A DNA stretch of 5,201 bases from an uncultured Clostridium sp. (GTDB taxonomy: Bacteria; Cyanobacteriota; Vampirovibrionia; Gastranaerophilales; Gastranaerophilaceae). Both the position numbers and the translations under genes were made by a program. This document shows, in pieces, positions 5,032-5,201 of this stretch. The notes beneath the pieces were generated by a model. That model had not been told where the DNA came from. It saw nothing but the letters and a program-made list of their open reading frames with translations, and did no database searches. Positions within the stretch are counted from its first letter, which is position 1, and every line of letters starts with the position of its first letter. The DNA is taken from positions 1-5,201 of the forward strand of contig CAUDIU010000107.1 in the NCBI GenBank assembly GCA_958449715.1, in the 5' to 3' direction.

Positions 5032-5201
5032 TTAAACCATTGCAATTTCTTTTGGTTCCATATAAACTACTTCGTTGTTGTCCATAGAATGATCAACATC
5101 TGCAAGAATTTCATTTTTAATATTAGCTAAATCTTGTTGCATTAATCTTCTTGGTGAACCTTCTGCCATAGAACCGTTTCTTAATAAATATGATGGGTGG
5201 A
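5032..5201 (-). CDS. C-terminal 55 residues of an unrecognised protein, partial (N-terminus beyond right edge)
   Basis: On the minus strand the frame is open from the right edge to TAA at 5034-5032. The visible C-terminus begins HPSYLLRNGSMAEGSPRRL and ends NEVVYMEPKEIAMV. The tail is acidic in the middle (ILADVDHSMDNNEVV) and probably helical around QQDLANIKNEI. I cannot assign a family from this fragment. It converges on the 424-residue gene, and the hairpin at 4994-5011 lies just beyond its stop, consistent with a shared terminator. The frame is supported by ordinary amino-acid composition, its position and the matching terminator; the other frames were not translated. The codons include two His, unlike the three plus-strand protein genes beside it. 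Confidence 0.7.
   Translation of the reverse strand, partial: HPSYLLRNGSMAEGSPRRLMQQDLANIKNEILADVDHSMDNNEVVYMEPKEIAMV

Overview
The window is an AT-rich bacterial segment with tightly packed genes. The best guess for the source is the gut cyanobacterial sister lineage Vampirovibrionia/Gastranaerophilales ('Melainabacteria'). That guess rests only on the strong AT bias and on two otherwise unrecognised proteins that both carry a short F-T-G element. I recall this element as frequent in that group, so the placement is an inference of moderate to low confidence.

Layout. On the left, two minus-strand genes: a response-regulator receiver domain running off the left edge (1-231), and a full-length bifunctional (p)ppGpp synthetase/hydrolase of the Rel/SpoT family (301-2517). 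A divergent intergenic region (2518-2592) separates them from three plus-strand protein genes: a DUF167/YggU-family protein (2593-2883), an unrecognised helical 168-residue protein (2947-3453), and an unrecognised 424-residue membrane-associated protein (3713-4987). A strong hairpin terminator (4994-5021) follows and probably also serves the converging minus-strand gene, whose unrecognised C-terminus fills the right edge (5032-5201).

Main discovery. The 259-base gap 3454-3712 holds a textbook-style transcription attenuator. It has a plausible promoter, a Shine-Dalgarno site, and a 21-codon leader peptide with five His codons out of six consecutive codons (HHIHHH). Three mutually exclusive RNA pairings follow: a protector 1:2, a 21-bp antiterminator 2:3, and a terminator 3:4 ending in eight T. 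The design predicts read-through when His-tRNA is scarce. The only gene behind it in this transcription unit is not a recognisable histidine gene but the unknown membrane-associated protein, which contains no histidine at all in 424 residues. That protein also looks internally duplicated.

The genes suggest an amino-acid-starvation theme: Rel senses uncharged tRNA on ribosomes, and the attenuator senses histidyl-tRNA supply. That link is inference from adjacency. Both minus-strand genes with a visible start lack a Shine-Dalgarno site and have a promoter-like -10 only 6-9 bases before the ATG, which predicts leaderless or near-leaderless mRNAs. The plus-strand genes have Shine-Dalgarno sites.
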